From Rhodoblastus sp964425315 (lineage in GTDB: Bacteria > Pseudomonadota > Alphaproteobacteria > Rhizobiales > Beijerinckiaceae): a stretch of 9,132 nucleotides of DNA. The notes beneath the pieces were generated by a model that ran no database searches, was not told the DNA's origin, and was given only the letters and a program-made list of their open reading frames with translations. Location of the stretch: NCBI GenBank assembly GCA_964425315.1, contig CAYRNB010000106.1, positions 1-9,132 on the forward strand, written 5' to 3'. Position 1 is the stretch's first letter. Each line of letters opens with the position of its first letter. This document shows, piece after piece, positions 1 to 5,800 of the stretch. The translations under genes and the position numbers were made by a program.

Positions 1-237
1 ACCGGCTGGACCGTCGGCGGCGGCTTCGAATACGCCATTACGGATCACTGGACGTTCAGGGGCGAATATCTCTATGCCGATCTCGGCAGCACCAACCTGT
101 ATAATAGCACTCTGTTCGGCGCCGTCGGCACAAACGCGCACGTGAACGTGGACACCACGGTGAATATCATCCGCCTTGGCGTGAACTACAAGTTCGGTGG
201 CATGGAGCCGGCGCCTATGGTCGCCGCCAAATACTGA
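1..237 (+). CDS. Outer-membrane beta-barrel protein, C-terminal fragment (Omp25/31-like porin)
   Basis: This is the 3' end of a gene that begins before the window; 78 residues are visible in frame 1, ending at a TGA. The sequence alternates polar and aromatic/hydrophobic residues as in transmembrane beta strands, with GFEYAITDHWTFRGEYLYADLG followed later by VNIIRLGVNYKF split by a loop. This pattern is typical of the last strands of small alphaproteobacterial outer-membrane proteins (Omp25/Omp31, 'outer membrane immunogenic protein'). The barrel-like end at NYKF is followed by about 12 further residues, finishing in an aromatic Tyr. The role is probably structural or porin-like in the outer membrane. 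It is separated from the next gene by a terminator and has no evident link to nitrogen fixation. The family assignment rests only on the C-terminus. Confidence 0.72.
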   Translation, partial: TGWTVGGGFEYAITDHWTFRGEYLYADLGSTNLYNSTLFGAVGTNAHVNVDTTVNIIRLGVNYKFGGMEPAPMVAAKY

Positions 238-258
238 TCCGGCCTTTCGGTCCTCCCA

Positions 259-287
259 AAGCCCGGCCCATGCGGCCGGGCTTTTTT
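259..287 (+). terminator. Intrinsic terminator after the porin gene
   Basis: A perfect 10-bp stem, AAGCCCGGCC (259-268) and GGCCGGGCTT (274-283), encloses a 5-nt loop (CATGC). It runs straight into six T residues (282-287). It lies 22 bp after the porin stop codon and is a textbook rho-independent terminator, insulating the sensor-kinase gene from upstream transcription. Confidence 0.93.
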
Positions 288-326
288 CGTCTCACCCTTG
301 CGGCGATGGCTTTTTGCGCCCGCGCG

Positions 327-355
327 TTTTCATCGGGCGCAATTTGCGCTATGAT
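327..355 (+). promoter_or_regulatory. Candidate sigma-70 promoter for the FixL-like kinase gene
   Basis: TTTTCA (327-332) and TATGAT (350-355) are separated by exactly 17 bp, matching 4/6 and 5/6 of the -35 and -10 consensus. It is the best housekeeping promoter I can see in the gap between the terminator and the kinase gene, and would give a leader of about 125 nt. A perfect 7-bp inverted repeat, GCGCCCG (316-322) and CGGGCGC (334-340), spans the -35 element and could be an operator. I see no FNR/FixK-type TTGAT-N4-ATCAA box here. Alphaproteobacterial promoters are degenerate, so this is tentative. Confidence 0.4.
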
Positions 356-487
356 TTGAACACGATGGGGAGTCCACACGCTGCTTTCGTCGGCCCGAGC
401 CGGGGCGCTTCAACCCCTGCGCCTGAATATGTGAACACGGCGCGCGAATAGCGGCGCGGTCGCAAAGAGCGAGGAGGCCCGCGCGTC

Positions 488-2497
488 GTGATCGAGGAAT
501 TCGAGCCAGCGCCAGAAGACGGGAACGCCATCGAAAAGCCGTCGCGGGCGAAAAGGTTGCCGGCTGGCCGCAATGCCGACGATCCGGCCGCGCGCGCCGG
601 CGAGCTTGAAAGGCTGCTGTCGGCGACGGGCCTGCCGGTCCTGCTTCTTGACCGCGATATGCGTCTTCTCTTCGCGACCGACGCAGCGCGCAAAATCCTC
701 GGCAGGGGTCTTGGCGGCGAAAAGCCGGCGGCTCGGATTGCGGCAAGACTTCGTTATCCCGACTTCCCGCGCGACGCCCGCCGCGTCCTCGCTCTTGGGC
801 TGACCTTCGAAAAGGAGATGGAAACGCGGACCGGCGGCTGTTTCCTGGTCCGCCTGGCGCCCCAGCATGGCCCCACCGACGAGATTGCCGGCGTGGCGGT
901 CACCCTCATCGACGTCACTGAAAGCAGGCGCGCCGAGCGGGAGGCCTTGGCGAGCATGACCTATCTCGAGGCCGCCTTGGCGGCCATGAGCGACGCTGTT
1001 TTCATCTCCGACACACAAGGCCAAATCATTCAGTTCAACGACGCCTTCATCACTTTTCACCGATTGAAGGACAGGACGGAATGCTTCCGCGCGCTTGCCG
1101 AATATCCAAAGATTCTGGATGTGTTCGCCAGCGATGGCAGAATGCTTCCACCTGAGGACTGGGTCATCCCGCGCGCGCTACGGGGCGAGAGCGCCGTCGG
1201 TCAGGTGTACCGGCTGCGGCGCAAGGACACGGGCGAGGAATGGATTGGCAGCTATAATTCGGCGCCAATTCATGACGCGAACGACGCGATTGTCGGCGCC
1301 ATAGTCACTGGACGCGACATCACCGCGCAAAAACAAACCGAAGAAGACCTGCGCGACCGGAAACGGCGGCTGCGGGCCATCGTCGACTCGGCGATGGAGG
1401 CCATCGTCACCATCGATCGTCATGGGATCATCCGGTCGGCCAATCCCGCGACGGTGGAACTCTATGGCTATGAAGAGAGCGAGCTGATCGGCCAGAATGT
1501 CAGCCTGTTGATGCCGGAGCCGGATCGCAGCCGCCACGATACCTATATCGCCAATTATTTGCGCACCGGCGAGAAGAAGATCATCGGCAAAAGGCGCAAG
1601 CTTTACGGCCGGCGCAAGAACGGCGAGTTGTTCCTCAAGGAATTGACCGTCACCGAAGCGCCCTACGACGGCGACGGCCTGCTGTTCGTCGGCCTGATGC
1701 GCGATCTTTCCGCCGAGGAAAACGAAAGGCGCCGCGCCGATCAGCTGCGCGACGAGCTGGCGCACGCCTCTCGCCTGAACGACATGGGCGAAGTGGTCGC
1801 GAGCCTCGCCCACGAACTCAGCCAGCCGCTGATGGCGATCGCCAATTTTCTCGCGGCCGCCCGCCGGAAGACGCCAGCCGCCGACGACAAATTCGCGGCG
1901 GTCGCCCTGGCGATCGACAAGGCCGAAGCGCAGGCGGGCCGGGCTTCAGACATCCTGACGCGCCTACGCAGTTTTATCGAGAAGCGCGCGCCGGAACGCG
2001 CGCCGACGGACCTCCGACATCTGATCCGGGACGCCGTCGACCTCGCATTCCCCGCCGCCAGCCGCGCGGCGCGCGTCGGCCTGCGGCTGCCGGACTCGCC
2101 GCTAAGGGTCAATGTCGATCGCGTCCAGATTCAGCAGGTTCTCCTCAATCTCCTGCGCAATGCGGCGGAGGCTTTCGACAAGGAATCGAAGCCGCAAATC
2201 GTCGTCGAGGCGGGCGTCGATCGGCCGGGCTTTGCGCGCGTCAGGGTGGTCGACAACGGTCCCGGCGTCGATGTCGCCCACGCGGCGCAACTGTTCGATC
2301 CCTTTGTGACGACGAAAACGCGCGGCATGGGCATCGGCCTGTCCCTTTGCCGCTCGATCGTCGAGAGCCACGGCGGCAAGATCGGCTTCCACGCCAATCT
2401 GCCGCGCGGCGCCATCTTCTATTTCACATTGCCGATGATGTCCTATCGGCCCCGCCGCGCAGTCGCCGAACCGCGGTCCGTCGCCCGAGCGGATTGA
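488..2497 (+). CDS. fixL: FixL-like haem-PAS oxygen-sensor histidine kinase
   Basis: A 669-residue cytoplasmic sensor kinase that probably autophosphorylates under low oxygen and passes phosphate to the FixJ-type regulator just downstream. Domains: PAS at about 36-150, PAS at about 157-285, a third PAS at about 294-410, HisKA with the phospho-acceptor His in AHELSQPL (H442), and HATPase_c with an N box (N558), DNGPG (D589) and GMGIGLSL (G613-). The third PAS closely matches the FixL haem domain: MPEPDRSRHDTYI contains the proximal haem His (H350, equivalent to H200 of Bradyrhizobium FixL). The ligand-responsive Arg is kept in IIGKRR (R370, equivalent to R220), as is the distal Leu (equivalent to L236). 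Equivalents of R206 and H214 are Asn and Lys. No transmembrane segments are seen. The start is GTG at 488, with GAGGAGG at 471-477. It is longer than classic FixL (about 505 residues) because of the extra N-terminal PAS. Confidence 0.9.
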   Translation: MIEEFEPAPEDGNAIEKPSRAKRLPAGRNADDPAARAGELERLLSATGLPVLLLDRDMRLLFATDAARKILGRGLGGEKPAARIAARLRYPDFPRDARRVLALGLTFEKEMETRTGGCFLVRLAPQHGPTDEIAGVAVTLIDVTESRRAEREALASMTYLEAALAAMSDAVFISDTQGQIIQFNDAFITFHRLKDRTECFRALAEYPKILDVFASDGRMLPPEDWVIPRALRGESAVGQVYRLRRKDTGEEWIGSYNSAPIHDANDAIVGAIVTGRDITAQKQTEEDLRDRKRRLRAIVDSAMEAIVTIDRHGIIRSANPATVELYGYEESELIGQNVSLLMPEPDRSRHDTYIANYLRTGEKKIIGKRRKLYGRRKNGELFLKELTVTEAPYDGDGLLFVGLMRDLSAEENERRRADQLRDELAHASRLNDMGEVVASLAHELSQPLMAIANFLAAARRKTPAADDKFAAVALAIDKAEAQAGRASDILTRLRSFIEKRAPERAPTDLRHLIRDAVDLAFPAASRAARVGLRLPDSPLRVNVDRVQIQQVLLNLLRNAAEAFDKESKPQIVVEAGVDRPGFARVRVVDNGPGVDVAHAAQLFDPFVTTKTRGMGIGLSLCRSIVESHGGKIGFHANLPRGAIFYFTLPMMSYRPRRAVAEPRSVARAD

Positions 2498-2521
2498 GTG
2501 ATTCTACGTATTGCAGGGCGC

Positions 2522-2610
2522 AACGGCCGTTCTTATTCAATGACTTGGCGGCGGCCTCCGGGCCGTGCGACGAATAAGTCGCATCCGCGCGGCCGTAGGC
2601 CGGTTATTCG
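2522..2610 (+). repeat. Cluster of inverted repeats in the fixL-fixJ gap
   Basis: The 184 bp between the kinase stop and the regulator start contain dense dyad symmetry. There is a palindrome AACGGCCGTT (2522-2531). Three small hairpins follow: CGGCC-TCCG-GGCCG (2552-2565), GCGAC-GAATAA-GTCGC (2567-2582) and CGGCC-GTA-GGCCG (2590-2602). GAATAAG (2572-2578) is complementary to CTTATTC (2532-2538), while the overlapping CGAATAA (2571-2577) is complementary to TTATTCG (2604-2610), so the middle copy can pair with either flank but not both. No U-tract follows, so it is not a simple terminator. The function is unknown; an RNA leader or processing element before fixJ is possible. Confidence 0.5.
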
Positions 2611-2681
2611 ACTAAAGGCCTATCTTCGCTTTTTGCGGAGGCGTAGGATGGACGCGCCGCCTTTGAGGAGGTCGGAATTTC

Positions 2682-3290
2682 ATGACCCAACAATCACCCA
2701 TAGTTCATATTGTCGACGACGATCCCGCCGTCCGCGAATCGCTCGAAATGTTATTGGCGATGGAAGGTTTTGGCGTTCGCGCCTATGGCTCAGCCGAGGA
2801 ATTTCTCGCCACGGGCGGCAGTAATGGCGACGACTGCCTTGTCACTGATGTTCGCATGCCCGGAATGTCGGGACTCGAGTTGCTGACCGGCCTAAAAGAG
2901 CGCAGAATTTCGACGCCGATCGTGGTGATGACCGCTTATGGCGATATAGCGCTCGCGGTCCAAGCGATGAAAATGGGGGCGGTCGATTTCATCGTAAAGC
3001 CGGTGCGCGGCGAAACCCTGGTGAACAGCATCAGGTCGGCGCTGGCCGGCGACGACAATCAGGAGCCGGAGGAATCGGGCGACTCGAAGGTCAAAGAGAG
3101 ATTTGACAAATTAAGCCGGCGCGAAAAGGACGTTCTCGCCGGCCTGCTCGCCGGCAAACTCAACAAGACCATCGCATACGAACTCGGCATCAGCGTGCGG
3201 ACGGTGGAATCCCATCGCGCGCGCCTGATGGCCAAGACCAAGGCCGGCAGCCTGTCGCAATTGGTCCGCATGGCCCTGGCGGACGCCTGA
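2682..3290 (+). CDS. fixJ: FixJ-type response regulator (REC + LuxR-type HTH)
   Basis: A 202-residue transcriptional activator, expected to be phosphorylated by the upstream kinase and to switch on microaerobic genes (in rhizobia, fixK and nifA). The N-terminal receiver domain spans about residues 5-120, with acidic pocket D12-D14, phospho-acceptor D56 in LVTDVRMPGMSG, T84 in VVMTAYGD, and K106 in the KP motif. An acidic linker (about 123-140) leads to a LuxR/GerE helix-turn-helix (about 143-200: LSRREKDVLAGLLAGKLNKTIA, then the recognition region SVRTVESHRARLM). Length and layout match FixJ (about 204 residues). The ATG at 2682 is preceded by GAGGAGG (2665-2671). It lies 184 bp after the kinase gene, further than usual for fixLJ pairs, and converges on the SDR gene 50 bp away. 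NarL/FixJ paralogues are common, but the FixL partner supports this call. Confidence 0.88.
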   Translation: MTQQSPIVHIVDDDPAVRESLEMLLAMEGFGVRAYGSAEEFLATGGSNGDDCLVTDVRMPGMSGLELLTGLKERRISTPIVVMTAYGDIALAVQAMKMGAVDFIVKPVRGETLVNSIRSALAGDDNQEPEESGDSKVKERFDKLSRREKDVLAGLLAGKLNKTIAYELGISVRTVESHRARLMAKTKAGSLSQLVRMALADA

Positions 3291-3340
3291 AGCCGCCTAG
3301 CAGCCAAGCCGGGCCGGCGGTTTCACGTTGAAGACGCTTT

Positions 3341-4036
3341 TCAGACGCCTCCAGTCACTGGAAGAAGGGCGCCTGTAATGGCGCGCGATCTTCTGGAGGC
3401 GAGGAAAAGCATTGCTTCGGCAATCTCTTCCGGCCGCACCCATTTGCCGAAATCGGCGTCCGGCATGGCGGCGCGGTTGGCGGGCGTGTCGATGATCGAG
3501 GGAAGCACGGCGTTGGCGGTGATCCGGCCCTTGAACTCCTCGGCCAGACTCTCCGTGAGTTTGGCGATTCCCGCCTTGGCGGCGGCGTAGGCGCCCATTC
3601 CGACTCCGGCCTTGGCCGCCGCATTGGCGCCGACATTGACGATGGCGCCGGAATCGCTTTTTTCGAGCAGGGGGAGAGCGGCGATGCAGGCGGAAACCGC
3701 AGTCCGCAGATTGACCGCGAACATCCGGTCCCAGGCGGCGATATCGCCATCGGCCATGGTCTCCCAGACAAATCCGCCGGCAATGTTCAACAGGACGTCG
3801 ACGCCGCCGAAATGGGCGGCGATACGGGCGAAGGCGGAGCGGGCCGCTTCGCTATCGGCCAGATCGACGCCCTCCAGCTTGAGCGTCGGCCCGGCAGGCG
3901 CCGTTTCCGCGCCGCCTGGTTTCTGCGCGCCGATATCGACCATGGCGACCCGCGCCCCCATTTCGACGGCGCGCCGAACCGCTGCTTGACCCAATATTCC
4001 GAAGGCGCCGGTGACGACCACGACCCTGTTTTCCAT
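3341..4036 (-). CDS. Short-chain dehydrogenase/reductase, atypical active site
   Basis: A 231-residue Rossmann-fold protein of the SDR superfamily, presumably an NAD(P)-dependent cytoplasmic oxidoreductase; its substrate cannot be read from the sequence. Visible motifs: nucleotide-binding TGAFGILG (residues 9-16, spaced TGxxGxxG rather than the classical TGxxxGxG); D34 at the end of beta-2, suggesting NAD(H) preference; NIAG (84-87) in place of NNAG; N109; and the catalytic pair Y150/K154 in YAAAK. The serine normally 13 residues before the Tyr is Ala here (A137, in NVGANAAAK). The ATG at 4036 follows an AGAGGGA ribosome-binding site. It is transcribed away from the nif-type unit, from the shared 297-bp region, and converges on fixJ. 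Automated labels such as '3-oxoacyl-ACP reductase' would be unsupported. The family is secure, the function unknown. Confidence 0.88.
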   Translation of the reverse strand: MENRVVVVTGAFGILGQAAVRRAVEMGARVAMVDIGAQKPGGAETAPAGPTLKLEGVDLADSEAARSAFARIAAHFGGVDVLLNIAGGFVWETMADGDIAAWDRMFAVNLRTAVSACIAALPLLEKSDSGAIVNVGANAAAKAGVGMGAYAAAKAGIAKLTESLAEEFKGRITANAVLPSIIDTPANRAAMPDADFGKWVRPEEIAEAMLFLASRRSRAITGALLPVTGGV

Positions 4037-4178
4037 GTTTCCCTCTCCGCTCGCGGAATTGAACGCGCCCGGCGCCTGAAGGCCGCCGCCCTGCGGGGAG
4101 CGAACGACGCCGTTCAGCTAAGCGGCGCCGCCCGGCCTTCGCAAGAGAAAAATGGCCGTGCCCGGATTGCCGGGGCCG

Positions 4179-4194
4179 CGTCGGATTCCCGACA
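4179..4194 (+). promoter_or_regulatory. Possible degenerate NifA upstream activator site
   Basis: CGT-N10-ACA matches the NifA UAS consensus TGT-N10-ACA at five of six positions. Its centre lies about 104 bp upstream of the start site predicted from the sigma-54 promoter at 4265-4280, inside the usual 80-150 bp range for NifA sites. One mismatch in a six-base motif arises often by chance, so position is the main support. Confidence 0.3.
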
Positions 4195-4219
4195 GGATTT
4201 TGGCCGATTGCCGACGCGA

Positions 4220-4236
4220 GGGCGTTTGGAACGCCC
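4220..4236. repeat. Perfect 7-bp dyad GGGCGTT-TGG-AACGCCC in the divergent promoter region
   Basis: GGGCGTT (4220-4226) and AACGCCC (4230-4236) form a perfect inverted repeat around TGG. It lies 28 bp upstream of the sigma-54 element, between that promoter and the UAS-like site. No T-run follows, so it is not a terminator; it could be an operator for an unidentified regulator of either divergent gene. It does not match the NifA, FNR/FixK or IHF consensus. Confidence 0.45.
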
Positions 4237-4264
4237 TAAGGCGGCCGCTTTCCACCCCTTTCTC

Positions 4265-4280
4265 TGGCGCCAAGCTTGCT
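4265..4280 (+). promoter_or_regulatory. Sigma-54 (-24/-12) promoter of the hesB-nifZ unit
   Basis: TGGCGCCAAGCTTGCT matches the RpoN consensus TGGCACG-N4-TTGCW except at the fifth and seventh bases. The invariant GG (4266-4267) and GC (4278-4279) are separated by exactly 10 bp. Transcription would start near 4291, about 43 nt before the ATG of the HesB-like gene. Placement upstream of nif-accessory genes implies activation by NifA. Confidence 0.85.
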
Positions 4281-4333
4281 GCGTCGGCCTGGTCCGCTGA
4301 CGACGGACATGATGAAAGGCGCGAGGAGGCCGC

Positions 4334-4666
4334 ATGAATTTCGAGATCACGCCGAAAGCGGAAAAATTCATCCGTTTGATGCTGCGCGTCGACGGCGGGC
4401 CGGGCGCGGGATTCCGCCTGACCGTCAAGCCGGGCGGCTGTTCCGGCCTGTCGGCCGCAATGGACGTCAAAACGCAGCCGGAGCCGGGCGACGCGGTCGT
4501 CGAGCACAATGGCCTGCGTCTGTTCCTGCCGGCGGAAAGCCGCCTGCTGCTTGAAGGCGTGACCATCGATTTCGCCGAGAGCGCCTCGCAGTCGGGGCTG
4601 GTGTTTCACGACCCCAAGGGGACGACCTGCGCCAGCCAGGCGCCGGCTGTCGACTGGTCAATTTAG
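4334..4666 (+). CDS. hesB: HesB/IscA-like iron-sulfur assembly protein (nif-associated)
   Basis: A 110-residue A-type Fe-S carrier-like protein, first gene of the sigma-54-driven unit. In nif clusters such proteins are thought to help assemble or deliver Fe-S clusters for nitrogenase maturation. The fold is recognisable from the N-terminal ITPKAEKFIRLM helix, FRLTVKPGGCSGL with the first conserved Cys (C36), and the segment SRLLLEGVTIDF followed by SGLVFHDPK. The usual C-terminal CxC is reduced to one Cys (C99, in GTTCASQ), so only two cysteines of the standard three remain. The ATG at 4334 has GAGGAGG (4323-4329) four bases before it. The stop lies 12 bp before nifZ, consistent with co-transcription. 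Degenerate HesB-like proteins of this form may be a nif-specific subgroup; I recall similar ones in other alphaproteobacterial nif clusters but cannot check. Confidence 0.87.
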   Translation: MNFEITPKAEKFIRLMLRVDGGPGAGFRLTVKPGGCSGLSAAMDVKTQPEPGDAVVEHNGLRLFLPAESRLLLEGVTIDFAESASQSGLVFHDPKGTTCASQAPAVDWSI

Positions 4667-4678
4667 CGGGATTTGCCC

Positions 4679-4954
4679 ATGATTCCCTATCGTCTGCCCA
4701 AATTCGACCAGGGCGAAAAAGTGCGTGTCCTGGCCGATCTTTATAACGACGGCTCCTATCCCGACGCGGCGCCGGACGCGCTTCTGGCCAAGGCCGGCGC
4801 CGTCGGCGAAATCGTCAAGGTTGGGATGCACACCGAAACCGAGACGCCCGTCTATCTGGTGGAATTCGACGAGAGCCGCGTCGTCGGCTGCCTGGAGGAG
4901 GAAATCGTCCCGCTCGCCGAGCCGCGCAGCCGCGCCGGCGTTCTGAGCGATTGA
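4679..4954 (+). CDS. nifZ: NifZ, nitrogenase maturation protein
   Basis: A 91-residue protein matching the NifZ family: the N-terminal PYRLPKFDQGEKVRVLADLYNDG segment (shown split: PYRLPKFDQGEK at residues 3-14, then VRVLADLYNDGSYPDA), a GAVGEIVKVG beta strand, and VYLVEFDESRVVGCLEEE near the C-terminus. The family folds as a small SH3-like beta barrel. In Azotobacter, NifZ is needed for full maturation of the MoFe protein, in forming the second P-cluster of the tetramer, and acts in the cytoplasm. I chose ATG 4679 over an in-frame TTG at 4673, because the weak GGGA (4668-4671) is spaced 7 nt from the ATG and is too close to the TTG. The gene lies 12 bp after the HesB-like gene and 10 bp before the next, in a tight operon. 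Confidence 0.92.
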   Translation: MIPYRLPKFDQGEKVRVLADLYNDGSYPDAAPDALLAKAGAVGEIVKVGMHTETETPVYLVEFDESRVVGCLEEEIVPLAEPRSRAGVLSD

Positions 4955-4964
4955 GGGCGGCGGC

Positions 4965-5228
4965 ATGGCCATAGGCGAACAGGATTTTCTCGCGATCGAC
5001 CACCTGCTGAGCAATCCCGAAATCGACGGCGAGGCTCTGTCGCTGCTGCGGCAGAAACTGCCGCACCTGCGCTTCGCGCGCTGCGACGCTTCCGACGTGG
5101 AAGAACAGCCGCAGCGCTCCTATCCGCGCTTTGACCTGCATTTTCTCGACAATCGGGACTTTTGCATGAAGATCGTCGCCAGCGCCGATGAGGCGAACGG
5201 CTTCGTCCTGGCGCGCCGGAAAAAATAA
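4965..5228 (+). CDS. Conserved-looking small protein of unknown function in the nif unit
   Basis: An 87-residue soluble protein between nifZ and the ferredoxin gene. Its start ATG lies 10 bp after the nifZ stop, with a GAGGG site overlapping that stop, so it is clearly translated as part of the operon. Visible features: an acidic/hydrophobic N-terminal helix region (about 5-32, with LSLLRQKLPHLRF), a central acidic stretch (DASDVEEQ), a beta-like segment (YPRFDLHFLDN), two cysteines (C40 and C67) and a basic tail (ARRKK). No signal peptide or membrane segment. From memory it resembles a short nif-linked family sometimes labelled DUF6129, which I cannot confirm. Position suggests a minor part in nitrogenase maturation or electron supply. 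No function is assigned. Confidence 0.82.
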   Translation: MAIGEQDFLAIDHLLSNPEIDGEALSLLRQKLPHLRFARCDASDVEEQPQRSYPRFDLHFLDNRDFCMKIVASADEANGFVLARRKK

Positions 5229-5238
5229 AGGCCGCGTA

Positions 5239-5583
5239 ATGAACGACGAAAATACTTTCGACCTGCCGCAGCTTTACAAGCGCCACGTCTTCGCCTGCTT
5301 CACCCAGCGTCCGCCGGGTCATCCGCGCGGCTCCTGCGGCGCGCTCGGCGCCCAGCCTTTATGGGAGCGTCTCGGCCGCCGGGTCGAAGCGGAAGGCGGC
5401 GGCGACATCGGCTTCACCCCGGCCGGCTGTCTCGGCTTCTGCTCCGCCGGCCCGCTGCTGGTCGTCTATCCGGAAGGTGTCTGGTACCGGCCGCAATCGC
5501 CGCAGGACATAGACGAAATCTTCGACCAGCATTTGAAGCAAGGAAAGCTGGTCGAGCGCCTGGTCATGATCCTTTCGAGATGA
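5239..5583 (+). CDS. Thioredoxin-like [2Fe-2S] ferredoxin (nif-associated)
   Basis: A 114-residue ferredoxin of the thioredoxin-fold (Shethna/NuoE-like) type. The four cluster ligands are visible: C20 and C33 in HVFACFTQRPPGHPRGSC, and C64 and C68 in TPAGCLGFCSAGP, spaced C-x12-C ... C-x3-C as in this family. The GVWYRPQSPQDIDEIFDQHL segment near the C-terminus is also characteristic. Such ferredoxins recur beside nifZ and related genes; the physiological partner is not settled, and a structural or electron-transfer role near nitrogenase is plausible. The ATG at 5239 follows AAAGG at the previous stop, 10 bp after that gene, so it is the last gene of the unit. Its stop is only 10 bp from the convergent mop stop, with no obvious terminator between. 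Confidence 0.92.
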   Translation: MNDENTFDLPQLYKRHVFACFTQRPPGHPRGSCGALGAQPLWERLGRRVEAEGGGDIGFTPAGCLGFCSAGPLLVVYPEGVWYRPQSPQDIDEIFDQHLKQGKLVERLVMILSR

Positions 5584-5593
5584 GGCGCGCGGC

Positions 5594-5800
5594 TTACTTG
5601 GTCGCGACCATGACATTCGACGCCTTGATAACGGCATAGGCCTCGTCGCCGACTTTCAGTTTCAGGTCGTCGACCGACTCGTTGGTGATCGACGCGGTGA
5701 TGATCGCGCCATTCACATCGATGCGCACATGCGCGGTGGTCGCGCCCTTGACGATTTCGACCACCTTTCCAAGCAAAGCATTGCGGGCGGAGATTTTCAT
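5594..5800 (-). CDS. mop: Molbindin (Mop), molybdate-binding TOBE-domain protein
   Basis: A 68-residue single TOBE/Mop domain: MKISARNALLGKVVEIVKG at the N-terminus (19 residues), VRIDVNGAIITASITNESV in the middle, and VGDEAYAVIKASNVMV at the end, the canonical molbindin sequence and length. Molbindins form hexamers that bind molybdate or tungstate and are thought to store or buffer it in the cytoplasm. Beside nif and fix genes the likely role is Mo supply for FeMo-cofactor. It lies 164 bp downstream of fixX on the same strand; no terminator or convincing promoter is seen in that gap, so it may be read through from the fix operon or have its own start. The ribosome-binding site is weak (GGGAAC). 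Confidence 0.94.
   Translation of the reverse strand: MKISARNALLGKVVEIVKGATTAHVRIDVNGAIITASITNESVDDLKLKVGDEAYAVIKASNVMVATK

Noticed and set aside
197..451. 84-residue plus-strand open frame over the porin end and terminator
   Set aside because: It overlaps the porin 3' end out of frame and reads through an intrinsic terminator and candidate promoter; no coding signature.
2498..2824. 108-residue plus-strand open frame in the fixL-fixJ gap
   Set aside because: It is Arg-rich, runs out of frame into fixJ and has no ribosome-binding site; it reflects the GC-rich inverted repeats.
3291..3340. Weak GC stem between fixJ and the SDR gene as a shared terminator
   Set aside because: The AGCCGCC/GGCGGTT arms need a wobble pair and an 18-nt loop, and only three T residues follow; too weak to call.
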